DNA of 18,271 bases from JABMRP01 sp964444795 (GCA_964444795.1 CAYUIQ010000183.1:1-18271), one strand, 5' to 3'. Positions 6,246 to 13,537 are shown, counted from the stretch's first letter. Numbers and translations are program-made. Notes: generated from the sequence alone by a model not told the origin.

Positions 6246-8870
6246 GCAACGCCGTGAAGGAGTTTGGTAGCCGGATTCGTGAGAATTCGGGCGATTTGTA
6301 GCGATTCTCAACTTTCCCATTGGTAACATCCCTTGATGAACGAGTATTCCAACTCGCTGCTTGATGCTGTCACCTTCCTTTAGCGTGAAACGGTTCCGCC
6401 CTCTTTCTCCGGCATACACGGGGCGGCAACCCTTGGCGGCCAATATATACGGGTAGGCTCCCACCATGTTCCGTTCCTTAAGACCTTCCTGGTCTTGGCT
6501 ATTATTTGTTCAGCCAGTTTACAATGTTCCGGAGACTTAACGGCAAACTCCGCCGATTGTTCCATAATCCTTGTAGCATCCCAGGATAATCTCATTGCCA
6601 GACCATCCTGTCTCCCTGCCACACGACGGCAGTTCTGGTCAAAATGTTTGAACGTCTTGCTGTCCAACGGGGTTGTTTCTCGAATCTTCTTAAGCTGCTT
6701 CGTCCATTCCCTTACTTGGTCTAGTGACTCTCCGGGTATTTGATTCCCGTGACCCTCCATTTGTAGCAGGATTTCGTGCAGTGGTTTCACGGACTCCGTA
6801 AAGCCTGGATGGGCCTGCTCCTGTTCGTTTAAGAATGTCTTCATTTCTTCGGCGTATGCCAGAAAGACATATATTCGCTGCCGAATCAGATCGATAAAGG
6901 TGACGATGTCATCATAATACGACAGGGTACTGTCAACAACAAAAGTATCATCATAATATGGGACGCGTACACCAAGTGTGATATACAACATCGCACAAAC
7001 GGCATGTCCATGCGCAAGCAGTTGGGCCGGCGGTACGCCTTTGCGATCCAATATCGCCGTGGCCCGATCCGATCCCAGCGCCTGTTCCATGATACCGATT
7101 GGCGACGACTCGTCTCCCTTTCCGTCATCGTCCAGATAGTAGATCAGCGCCTCGCCCATCGGCGGAAATTGCTTCTCGAAGTGCAGCATGGTCTTGTCGC
7201 CGTCAAACCAGAACGGCCAAATAAACCATCCGCCGACATAACGTCCCGATATCTTCCGGCGTTCAGTCTGTGCATGGAATGGGTAACTGGCGCCCATGCC
7301 CTTGAGGTAGATCCGGCCTATCCATCTGGCGTCAAACGGGCGTTGCCAATCGATTTCCGTGTCTGTTTCAAGGTACGTGTCCTTGAGCTTTTCGGCATGC
7401 CATATATTCTGATGCTCGATATAGGCCAGATAGAACTTCTGTTCATCCATGTCGATCGAGAAATCGCTGATCAGTCTTTCGCCGTCGCTGTTGTCTAATC
7501 CCAGTTTGACTGCCTGATTTCCCTTGCCCCATACCCCCACCATCATGGCGTCGTTGCCGTCCGCCAAACCGACAAACATGTTCATTGATGGTATGTGCAG
7601 CTCTTTCTCCTGCTCGTATCTTGCCGGATCATATACGAGGTCAACACCTATTAACGACGGTACGATTCCATAGCGAATGTCCGTGTCGTGAATGTGCAGA
7701 GTCTTTGTCTTGCCCGGCTTGAAGGCCATGATATTGCCGCCGGGAAGAAAAGAAACGTCAAGCAGAGCTCCACCGCTGTTGCTGCTCAGGGTGACCGTGA
7801 GTCCCTGGTCGCTTGTTGATTTGGTTGTAAGGGTAACATCTTCGCCCGCTGAAGTTGCTGTAACGACTGACCTTTGCCGAACCGGTTCGCTGCCGGTTGT
7901 ATAAACAGTGATCGAGCCTTGCTTCGAGTTGAATGCGGCTATCGTGGTCTTGTTGCCTACCGCGAGATCGGCAGTTATTGAGGTCGGCAGTTCTTCCTTA
8001 GCCAAAGCGCGCCACTCGCTTCCGGCGGCGGCAAAGGTGTTGGCGTGTGCAATGAGAAGGCCTGCAATAATTACGGTCAGATGCCCTGTATGGTGCGCTC
8101 GCCGTGTGATGACACCTTTCCAGTAACTCCTTGCATATTCCAGCATCTCTTTTTCCTGTTTGTTCTTGCGAGATTACTTGATTCTTCTTACGCAGCGGAA
8201 GCCTGTATTATCCAGCGGTATGCATGCGTCCGTGAATCCCGGGTAGTCACAACCGCGGATCCAGCTTGAACAGCTTTCGGCCGAATGCTTCCAGGACCCA
8301 CCTCGGAGTGCCTTCTTCTCGCCGGTATCGGGCCCTTTGGGATTTGCCTCGGGACGATCTCTGTAATAATCAACCTTGTACCAGTCGTTACACCATTCCT
8401 GGCAATTGCCGGCCATATCGTAAAGACCGAACGCGTTAGGTGCCTTCATTTTCACGGGGTGATGTGTGCCGTTTGAATTATTCTTGAACCAGCCGTTTGC
8501 ATTGAGTTTGCCCGCATCCCGACCGAAATAGTAGTCCCAGTCTTTTCCAGCCCGGCAGGCATATTCCCATTCGGCTTCTGTTGGAAGGCGGTAACCGTCG
8601 GCCTCGAAGTCACATGTTCTTTTCTCCATGTCATAGCAGGGTTCAAGCCCTTCTGCTTTGGATCGTGCATTGCAAAACATGATGGCTTTAAGCCAGGTCA
8701 TCTGGTCCACAGGATCTTTTTCGCCCAGTATTCTCGATGGATTCTCTTCCATGAGTCTCTCATAGACTTCCTGTGTCACCTCATGCTCATCCATGTAGAA
8801 TGCATCCACGGAAACCTCGTGAACAGGTTTGGAATCTATGTCGTTTTCATTGCCCATCGTAAACTGTCCG
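6246..8870. other. Lower-GC block inserted between the direct repeats
   Basis: Sample counts show the shift: 6901-6960 has 22 of 60 G+C, 7561-7620 has 29 of 60 and 8761-8820 has 29 of 60, against 37 of 60 at 5641-5700 in the neighbouring gene. The block carries the 588-aa unknown gene and most of the second FGE gene, and both ends coincide with the two repeat copies. No transposase, integrase or terminal inverted repeat was seen, so entry by homologous recombination is more likely than transposition. The exact ends are approximate. Confidence 0.6.
6380..8146 (-). CDS. Exported protein of unknown function (588 aa)
   Basis: I do not recognise the family. The N-terminus has a long charged n-region, a hydrophobic core (about 22-40) and an Ala-rich cleavage-like site (FAAAGS), so export is likely. 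Residues about 55-245 look beta-rich, with repeated polar strands (TVYTTGS, VTLTTKS, LTVTLSSNSG). The middle, about 265-345, is aromatic (GGWFIWPFWFDGD, YYLDDDGKGDES), and about 410-555 is mostly helical and may form coiled coils. No enzyme motif was identified. AGGA lies 7 bases before the ATG at 8146; the gene starts 27 bp after the FGE gene at 8174 and probably works with it. Codon choice is less GC-rich than in the flanking genes, suggesting transfer. The last 28 residues (WWEPTRIYWPP onward) have a different, Pro-rich character and may be read-through past an insertion junction. The stop precedes the next gene by about 134 bp. Confidence 0.8.
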   Translation of the reverse strand: MLEYARSYWKGVITRRAHHTGHLTVIIAGLLIAHANTFAAAGSEWRALAKEELPTSITADLAVGNKTTIAAFNSKQGSITVYTTGSEPVRQRSVVTATSAGEDVTLTTKSTSDQGLTVTLSSNSGGALLDVSFLPGGNIMAFKPGKTKTLHIHDTDIRYGIVPSLIGVDLVYDPARYEQEKELHIPSMNMFVGLADGNDAMMVGVWGKGNQAVKLGLDNSDGERLISDFSIDMDEQKFYLAYIEHQNIWHAEKLKDTYLETDTEIDWQRPFDARWIGRIYLKGMGASYPFHAQTERRKISGRYVGGWFIWPFWFDGDKTMLHFEKQFPPMGEALIYYLDDDGKGDESSPIGIMEQALGSDRATAILDRKGVPPAQLLAHGHAVCAMLYITLGVRVPYYDDTFVVDSTLSYYDDIVTFIDLIRQRIYVFLAYAEEMKTFLNEQEQAHPGFTESVKPLHEILLQMEGHGNQIPGESLDQVREWTKQLKKIRETTPLDSKTFKHFDQNCRRVAGRQDGLAMRLSWDATRIMEQSAEFAVKSPEHCKLAEQIIAKTRKVLRNGTWWEPTRIYWPPRVAAPCMPEKEGGTVSR

Positions 8871-9007
8871 GCCGGTATCCGCACCATCTCGATTCCGCCC
8901 GCGGTGGTAATGATCTCCGGCCGTTCCCCGGCAACCGGCGACGACTCGTCGACCCGAGTGCAGCCGGCCAGCAGAAGCATCGCCACGATCGGCAGTCGCC
9001 CGTTCAC
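8174..9007 (-). CDS. SUMF1/FGE-sulfatase domain lipoprotein, chimeric 5' end
   Basis: 277 aa. It starts with GTG at 9007, which overlaps the stop of the PD40 gene (GTGA), with GGAG 8 bases upstream. A lipoprotein signal (LLLAGC, Cys16) precedes a complete FGE-like domain: MVRIPAGQFTMG (41-52), RLPTEAEWEYACRAG (140-154), LYDMAGNCQEWCNDWY (195-210), LRGGSW (234-239) and GFRCVRR (269-275). His241 sits where the first FGE catalytic Cys belongs and only Cys246 remains, so formylglycine synthesis is unlikely; a ligand-binding or scaffold role is possible. The first 50 residues are almost identical, in protein and DNA, to the FGE-deacetylase fusion, while the rest is more divergent and lower in GC. 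The gene therefore looks like a native 5' end joined to a foreign FGE body. Confidence 0.88.
   Translation of the reverse strand: MNGRLPIVAMLLLAGCTRVDESSPVAGERPEIITTAGGIEMVRIPAGQFTMGNENDIDSKPVHEVSVDAFYMDEHEVTQEVYERLMEENPSRILGEKDPVDQMTWLKAIMFCNARSKAEGLEPCYDMEKRTCDFEADGYRLPTEAEWEYACRAGKDWDYYFGRDAGKLNANGWFKNNSNGTHHPVKMKAPNAFGLYDMAGNCQEWCNDWYKVDYYRDRPEANPKGPDTGEKKALRGGSWKHSAESCSSWIRGCDYPGFTDACIPLDNTGFRCVRRIK
8883..9002 (-). repeat. Direct repeat copy 2: 5' end of the FGE lipoprotein gene
   Basis: Same orientation as 6121-6240 and 110 of 120 bases identical. This copy keeps the Shine-Dalgarno and the GTGA overlap with the PD40 gene, so it is probably the original 5' end. Recombination between the two copies would remove about 2.76 kb and place the FGE-deacetylase body directly after the PD40 gene, in frame. 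Confidence 0.9.
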
Positions 9008-10041
9008 GGCTTCTTCTCCGCTGGCACCCAGTCGGGTTCCTTGTTGCACTTGCCGTCGGTCGTGATGGCAATCGAGCGATTAGTCGCCGTCGCGTCGGCC
9101 ACGCGGATATTCCAGCCGTCGGCGCGGACGCCCACGATCTCGGCGACCATGCCCAGCCGTTTAACCGTCGGGCCCGTGCTGTAGGTGACGTACTTACCGT
9201 CGGGTGAGAAGTCGATGTGGTAGATTTTCGTCGGCTTCTTGCTGGTGACCACGTCGCGGATGTTGACAACCTTGGGCTGGGTGCCCGAGAAGTCGAGATC
9301 GCCGATCCGCAGCGCCCAATCGCTCGGTCCCCAGGCCACCTTCTTGCCGTCGGGGCTCACGTCGGGGCGGCAGCCGGGGATGTTCAGGTTGACCACCCGG
9401 GGTCCGTCGGCTTCGATGGCCAGGATGGCGTGCTTGAAACCCATTCCCGCGTGAACCGTGGCCAGGAACCACTGCCCGTCGGGCGTCCAGCAGAGATTAT
9501 AGAGATGGCGGATTTCCTTGTTCGGGTGCTGCCGCGTACGGCCTGTTGCCAGATCGTAAACGAAAATCCCTTTCGTGGCGAAGTCGAAATAGGAAAACTT
9601 CTCCGACTCCGCCACGAGATACGCAATGGCCGACGAATCCGATTTCCAGCACGGCTGTCGAGCGTTCTCGGCCACCCGCGTGCGTCCCGTCCCGTCCATG
9701 TTCATCCAATAGACGTCGCGCTGCTTCGCCAACCCTTCGCCCGAGTCGACGACGAAACAGACCTTCGTACCGTCGGGCGAGACATGCGGATAGAGTTCAT
9801 CCACCTCGGGCGTGCGGGTCAGATTCACGGGATCGGACCCGTCGGCATGGCAAAGGAATAGTTCCCAGTTGTCGTCTTGATACGTCTCGTAGACGATTCG
9901 GCAGTCGACGCTCTTCAACTCCTCGGCCAGTTCGGCCGCGGCCGCCACCGGAACAAGCAGCAGCACGGCCGCCACCGACAGCAAGCCAACGCGGATCAAC
10001 GTTCGGTCGGCAATACGCCGATGCAATCGGGGTTTCATCAT
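9004..10041 (-). CDS. Exported PD40/TolB-like beta-propeller protein
   Basis: 345 aa with a signal peptide (positive n-region, hydrophobic core at about 17-35 ending in VAAAAE). Repeated PD40 signatures mark propeller blades: SPDG at 88-91, TPDG at 186-189, SPDG at 229-232 and SPDG at 279-282, each preceding a strand such as KVCFV or KVAWG. DGSDPVNLTRTP (67-78) is typical of the TolB-related family. Proteins of this class usually bind partners or ligands in the periplasm and have no catalytic site. The ATG at 10041 and the next codon (ATG, 10038) both follow GAGGAG by 5 or 8 bases. It is the first gene of the minus-strand run, and its stop overlaps the GTG of the FGE lipoprotein gene, which suggests coupled translation. 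Confidence 0.87.
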   Translation of the reverse strand: MMKPRLHRRIADRTLIRVGLLSVAAVLLLVPVAAAAELAEELKSVDCRIVYETYQDDNWELFLCHADGSDPVNLTRTPEVDELYPHVSPDGTKVCFVVDSGEGLAKQRDVYWMNMDGTGRTRVAENARQPCWKSDSSAIAYLVAESEKFSYFDFATKGIFVYDLATGRTRQHPNKEIRHLYNLCWTPDGQWFLATVHAGMGFKHAILAIEADGPRVVNLNIPGCRPDVSPDGKKVAWGPSDWALRIGDLDFSGTQPKVVNIRDVVTSKKPTKIYHIDFSPDGKYVTYSTGPTVKRLGMVAEIVGVRADGWNIRVADATATNRSIAITTDGKCNKEPDWVPAEKKP

Positions 10042-10138
10042 TGGGGCTCCTCGCTTCTGTGTAGCAGGTATTCCGTGCAGGGGCTTGCCTTCCGCCCGAT
10101 GCCCCCCCTCTCTCTACCGGGCGACGCGCGCGTCAGAT

Positions 10139-10167
10139 AGTCTACTCACTCCTTGGCCCGGTGTCAC
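10139..10167 (-). promoter_or_regulatory. Candidate promoter of the six-gene run
   Basis: On the minus strand GTGACA (10167-10162) is followed after exactly 17 bases by TAGACT (10144-10139), which resembles a sigma-70 -35/-10 pair (5 of 6 and 4 of 6 matches). It lies about 100 bp before the ATG at 10041. This rests on motif reading only. Confidence 0.33.
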
Positions 10168-10304
10168 TCGGCTCCAAACCACCTTGAGCCCCACTCCCTC
10201 CCGAGAGGGGCGAAGGGCGTGTCGAACGCTTGGTGAACACCGTAGCAGGTGACTCAAACCGGACAGCATACCGCGCCATCATTGGGAATCGTCACACGCG
10301 CGCG

Positions 10305-11354
10305 TTACGTCGATTCGCGCACAAGCAGCTCCGGCCGGATCACCTCGGAGCCGACGTCGGCGGTGTCGAAGCCTTCGATCGACGCAGCCAGCGTATTCGT
10401 GGCGCGTTCCATTACCTGGCGGATTCGGATGTCCATCGTGGTCAGGCGCGGATAGGTGAAATGGACCATCACGTCGTTTCCGTGGCCCACCAGGGCCACG
10501 TCTTCCGGCACGCGTATGCCGCGACGCGCCAACCCCTGAGTCAGCAGTCCCGCCATCGTATCGTCCGTGAGAACGGCGTCGGCGCCGCGGCCGTCGACCA
10601 AGTCGGAAATGACCCGATCGATGCGTGCGTCGGGTTCCGGCAGGCTCCAGTCGATAGGATCGGCGACCACGCAAACATGTTCCTCGTCGACGTCGAGACC
10701 GAGGTGGCGGTGGGCTTGGAAAAAGCCGTCCCGACGGCTTCGGTTCCACGATGTCACCAAATCGTCCAGCAGAAGGACAATGTTCCGCCGTCCACGCCGC
10801 ACCAGATGCATGACCGACTGCCAGGCGCCGTCGGCAACGTCGACGTCAACGTAACGGCTCCCGGCGATCAGCGGCCGGCCCAGAACGGAGACCAGATTGG
10901 GACACGTTGCCAAGACATCGGCCGCGTCGGACCAATGGACGTCGTTCAAATAGGCGACGTAGATCAACCCCTCCACGCCTCGGCCGGTGTATTCGTCAAC
11001 GGCCTGTTGCACGCGGCTGGAGTCGTTGTCGGTTTGCGTCACCAACACGTGCAAGCCGAGTCGATGGGCGAAGTGTTGAATCCAAGCGAGGATCCGCGCG
11101 TGAGTTGCCGTCAGGAGCGTATCGACAACGACGCCGATGATGTGGCTACGTCTGCCGGTGAGTTGGCGGGCCGCCTGGTTCGGCTGATACCCCATTTCGG
11201 CGGCGATGCGGCGAATCTCGGCGATACGCGCCGGTCGAACGCGGATTTGCCCCACTCCGGCACCCGAAAGTGCGTGAGACACCGCCGCTTGCGAACATTT
11301 AGCCCGCTTGGCGACGTCGATCATTCGGACGCGTTTTCCCGACTTCGGCTGCAT
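10305..11354 (-). CDS. LacI-family transcriptional regulator
   Basis: 349 aa from the ATG at 11354; a GTG at 11363 would add 3 residues, and neither has a clear Shine-Dalgarno. The N-terminal helix-turn-helix is at about 11-35 (MIDVAKRAKCSQAAVSHALSG), followed by EIRRIAAEMGYQPNQAAR (46-63), the standard LacI third helix and hinge. The remainder is a periplasmic-binding-protein-like sensor domain (IIGVVVDT, GVEGLIYVAY, RRNIVLLLDD, ADAVLTDDTMAGLL, RVPEDVALVGHGND, TTMDIR), with C-terminal RPELLVREST typical of the family. The effector is probably a sugar but cannot be identified. It is transcribed divergently from the PEP-CTERM genes; the gap between them holds operator-like repeats, so it probably controls that operon or itself. 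It could also affect the PD40 operon downstream. Confidence 0.93.
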   Translation of the reverse strand: MQPKSGKRVRMIDVAKRAKCSQAAVSHALSGAGVGQIRVRPARIAEIRRIAAEMGYQPNQAARQLTGRRSHIIGVVVDTLLTATHARILAWIQHFAHRLGLHVLVTQTDNDSSRVQQAVDEYTGRGVEGLIYVAYLNDVHWSDAADVLATCPNLVSVLGRPLIAGSRYVDVDVADGAWQSVMHLVRRGRRNIVLLLDDLVTSWNRSRRDGFFQAHRHLGLDVDEEHVCVVADPIDWSLPEPDARIDRVISDLVDGRGADAVLTDDTMAGLLTQGLARRGIRVPEDVALVGHGNDVMVHFTYPRLTTMDIRIRQVMERATNTLAASIEGFDTADVGSEVIRPELLVREST

Positions 11355-11396
11355 GATGATCACACGGTTTCGCCACGGGGGGGTACCCTAACACAA

Positions 11397-11425
11397 AGAT
11401 AATCCCATGATAATTCATATTATCT
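11397..11425. promoter_or_regulatory. AT-rich operator-like repeats in the divergent gap
   Basis: GATAAT occurs at 11398-11403 and again at 11409-11414, one helical turn apart, and its inverse ATTATC is at 11419-11424. The last two form a 6-4-6 palindrome; the outer pair, extended to AGATAAT/ATTATCT, forms a 7-bp inverted repeat over 11397-11425. It lies 43 bp upstream of the LacI-family start and 46 bp upstream of the small ORF, an expected place for an operator. It is strikingly AT-rich for this genome. Confidence 0.5.
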
Positions 11426-11470
11426 GTTGTGTCCACGGTGTGCTCCGCTTAGTCTCGAAAGGAGGTGTGG

Positions 11471-11620
11471 ATGCAAACACCAAAGCGGATGACCAGGACA
11501 CTTTCCTATTTGCGGGGGACCCCACGGATTTCCCCGGATGAGGAAGCTTGCGCCGATGCATCCGCAGTGTGTAATCGGCGACCGCTTTGTGCCATAACAG
11601 CTTGGAGGACGGCGTCATGA
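11471..11620 (+). CDS. Small ORF (49 aa) coupled to the mini PEP-CTERM gene
   Basis: An AAAGGAGGT Shine-Dalgarno (11458-11466), matching the 16S tail very well, sits 4 bases before the ATG. The frame runs 49 codons to a TGA that overlaps the next start as ATGA (11617-11620). The peptide begins MQTPKRMTRTLSYLRGTP and is basic, with four Cys in the second half; there is no signal peptide or known motif. It could be a leader whose translation opens the next ribosome-binding site, since its own frame passes through that GGAGG. A 7-bp stem (11551-11557 with 11574-11580) lies inside it. Strong initiation signals support translation; function is unknown, and a purely regulatory leader is equally possible. 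Confidence 0.5.
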   Translation: MQTPKRMTRTLSYLRGTPRISPDEEACADASAVCNRRPLCAITAWRTAS

Positions 11621-11847
11621 AAATCTTCTTTCGCACACGATGGTTTGCTGTCTCCGCCGCGATGGCGGTAGCAGCCACGCTGCTGTTGCCGGCACTTTCC
11701 CAGGCGGCGACGATTACCGGCTTGACTCTGAGCGACGGGACGACTGACCTCACGGTCGTTGAGGCAGTTCCCGAGCCGAGCACCTTCGCCCTGGCCGCGC
11801 TGGGGCTGTTCGGGCTGGGCCTGTTCGTTCGGCGTCGCGGACGATAA
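11617..11847 (+). CDS. Minimal PEP-CTERM surface protein (76 aa)
   Basis: The ATG at 11617 has GGAGG 8 bases upstream (11604-11608). The protein is almost only sorting signals: a signal peptide ending in ALSQA-A at about 30, some 20 residues of mature sequence (ATITGLTLSDGTTDLTVVEA), then the PEP-CTERM anchor VPEP (51-54), a hydrophobic helix and the basic tail VRRRGR. PEP-CTERM proteins are recognised by exosortase and tied to the envelope or exopolysaccharide. Typical members have hundreds of residues, so this is either a specialised tiny surface peptide or the remnant of a larger protein that lost its middle. The anchor is close in DNA to that of the next gene, 31 bp downstream, and the two are probably co-transcribed. 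Confidence 0.72.
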   Translation: MKIFFRTRWFAVSAAMAVAATLLLPALSQAATITGLTLSDGTTDLTVVEAVPEPSTFALAALGLFGLGLFVRRRGR

Positions 11848-11878
11848 CAACTATTCTTCTTCGAAGGAGGCGAAAGCC

Positions 11879-13477
11879 ATGAATTTTCGATCGACAACGA
11901 CGGTGATCCTGCTGACGGTGGGACTGCTCGCGGCAATGGCCCCGGGGGCCAAGGCGACGCTGATCGCCCAGGAAAGCTTCGACTACACGACCAGCGCGGC
12001 AACGCTCGACGGCGGTGTCGGCTTTGCCGCCGCGTGGACCGGCGGTGCGACCGGTGGCAACGCCATCGGCACACCGGGCTGGGACTACCCGGGCCTGCCG
12101 GCCGTGGGGAACCGCTTTTTCCGCGACCCCGGCAGTAGCGCGAATCAGCAGTACGAACGCGTTTTCGACCTCACGCCGGGCAGCGCCGCCGCCACGGCCG
12201 GCCTGCTGGACGGCAACGGTAAAATCGGCGCCGACGACACCACGGTATGGATGTCGTTCCTGGCTCGCAAAAGCGAAACGAGCCCGGATGGAAGATGGCC
12301 CTGGCTGGGCCTTGGCACGCGCAACGGCGGCACGGATGCGATCACCGTGGGCAGATCGGAGACGACCAGCTTCTGGACCGTCAACAGCGCCACCCGGAAC
12401 ACGAACCTCGACTCGACCACGGACCCTCATACGTTCTTCGTGGCCAAGGTCGACTATAAGGCCGGCGGTGACGACCTGGCCGTCTGGATGAATTGGGATC
12501 TCTCTCAAGGCACGCCCGACCCCAACGTCAATACGCCCGACTTTGTCGACAACAACTCGGACCGGTCGATGGATCGCGCCATCCTCCGTTGGGGTGGCGT
12601 CAGCGTCAATGCCCAGGGGATGTTCGACGAGTTTCGTCTGGCCACGACTTTTGCCGATGCCGTGGGCGGGACTGTGGTCGAACCGCCGCCCCCAACGGAT
12701 CTCTTGTACGACGGTGTTGACGGCTACGCCGAGGGCAATCTGCTGGTCCAAGACTACCGGGGAAGGGGCTTTAGCACCACAAGTACTAGATGGACAACCG
12801 ACAACGCCAGTGGCGCAACCGTCGCCATCGTACCCGGCGGATTCACTTACGAGAAGGACGGCCAGGAACTGTTGACCAGCGGCGACCAGCACGTCGAGCA
12901 GCAAGGAGTCAACGGCGGCTTGCTGGCCCGACTCAACCTGAACGCAGGCGGCCCCTTTGAAGCGTTCAAGAGCGGAAGCGGGCTGCTCGATCAGGGCACG
13001 CTCTACTACAGCTATCTGGCCTCCAGCGCCGACACAGGCTCCTGGCAGGGTGGCTCGGAGATCGTTGGCCACGGCGATGTCAACACGGGCACACTGCTGC
13101 GGGCCGACCAAGACGACGAGGTCCATCTGTACGTGGGCAAGATCGAATTGGGCGACGGCCTGGGCGACCCGGAGTACTGGTCGACCTGGGTGGATCCCGT
13201 CCCGGGGACTGATGAAGCCGAGAACGCCGCCTTCTTGGACAGGGATCACGTCCTGCTAGCGCGTAACTCGAATCCTTCGCTGGGATGGCAAGGTGAATTC
13301 GACGCATGGTGGCCGCGGGGTGGCGATCTGATCCGTTGGGATGAGATCCGTTTCGGCGACACGTTCCTGTCCGTCGTGCCGACTCCCGCCGGTGCCGTGC
13401 CCGAGCCGGGCAGCTTCGTGCTGGCCGCGCTGGCGCTGTTGGGACTGGGCCTGTTCGCCCGGCAACGCGGACGATAA
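11879..13477 (+). CDS. PEP-CTERM protein with two LamG-like segments
   Basis: 532 aa. AAGGAGG (11864-11870) precedes the ATG at 11879 by 8 bases. A signal peptide (about 1-26, ending GAKA) is followed by two beta-rich segments that each open with a short D-x-F/D-Y type motif: ESFDYTTSAATLDGG (32-46) and YDGVDGYAEGN (from about 276). Each contains LamG/concanavalin-like patterns (VWMSFLARK, YYSYLASS; FDEFRLAT, WDEIRFGD), suggesting two related jelly-roll folds that bind glycans or matrix. The exosortase anchor VPEPGS (PEP at 508-510), transmembrane helix and tail ARQRGR end the protein. It is the last gene of the divergent operon and is probably under the LacI-family regulator. No catalytic residues are recognised, so a structural or binding role is likely. 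Confidence 0.85.
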   Translation: MNFRSTTTVILLTVGLLAAMAPGAKATLIAQESFDYTTSAATLDGGVGFAAAWTGGATGGNAIGTPGWDYPGLPAVGNRFFRDPGSSANQQYERVFDLTPGSAAATAGLLDGNGKIGADDTTVWMSFLARKSETSPDGRWPWLGLGTRNGGTDAITVGRSETTSFWTVNSATRNTNLDSTTDPHTFFVAKVDYKAGGDDLAVWMNWDLSQGTPDPNVNTPDFVDNNSDRSMDRAILRWGGVSVNAQGMFDEFRLATTFADAVGGTVVEPPPPTDLLYDGVDGYAEGNLLVQDYRGRGFSTTSTRWTTDNASGATVAIVPGGFTYEKDGQELLTSGDQHVEQQGVNGGLLARLNLNAGGPFEAFKSGSGLLDQGTLYYSYLASSADTGSWQGGSEIVGHGDVNTGTLLRADQDDEVHLYVGKIELGDGLGDPEYWSTWVDPVPGTDEAENAAFLDRDHVLLARNSNPSLGWQGEFDAWWPRGGDLIRWDEIRFGDTFLSVVPTPAGAVPEPGSFVLAALALLGLGLFARQRGR

Positions 13478-13496
13478 CGGCGGATCGCAACCGGGA

Positions 13497-13537
13497 GTGC
13501 CCCTCAGCCCCTGGCTTTGCCGGGGGGCACGTCTTTG
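13497..13537 (+). terminator. Likely terminator of the PEP-CTERM operon
   Basis: GTGCCCCC (13497-13504) pairs fully with GGGGGCAC (13524-13531), followed by GTCTTT. An alternative inner stem with a TTT loop is also possible. It begins 19 bp after the stop at 13477. The T-run is short, so termination is likely but not certain. Confidence 0.45.
13502..13529 (-). repeat. 28-bp palindromic repeat, left copy
   Basis: Read on the minus strand, this element matches 14970-14997 at 27 of 28 bases. Each copy contains a GGC-AAA-GCC core inside a run of C and G that forms an 8-bp hairpin stem (one wobble here). The two copies face each other across the M14 carboxypeptidase gene. Confidence 0.75.

Noticed and set aside
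6321..6467. Upstream extension of the FGE-deacetylase frame to 6467
   Set aside because: It would overlap the end of the 588-aa gene by about 90 bp, has no ribosome-binding site at that start, and would bury the lipoprotein signal deep in the protein. Starts at 6320 or 6245 are better.
6246..8870. Insertion sequence or integrative element
   Set aside because: No transposase, integrase, terminal inverted repeats or tRNA target was found. The flanking direct repeats are coding gene segments, which fits homologous recombination better.
4440..9007. Sulfatase-maturation system
   Set aside because: The FGE-like domains lack the first catalytic cysteine and no sulfatase gene lies in the window.
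10230..11402. 390-aa plus-strand open frame
   Set aside because: Antisense to the LacI-family gene, whose helix-turn-helix and sensor domain are clear.
11750..13249. 499-aa minus-strand open frame
   Set aside because: Antisense to the 532-aa PEP-CTERM gene, without motifs or a start signal.
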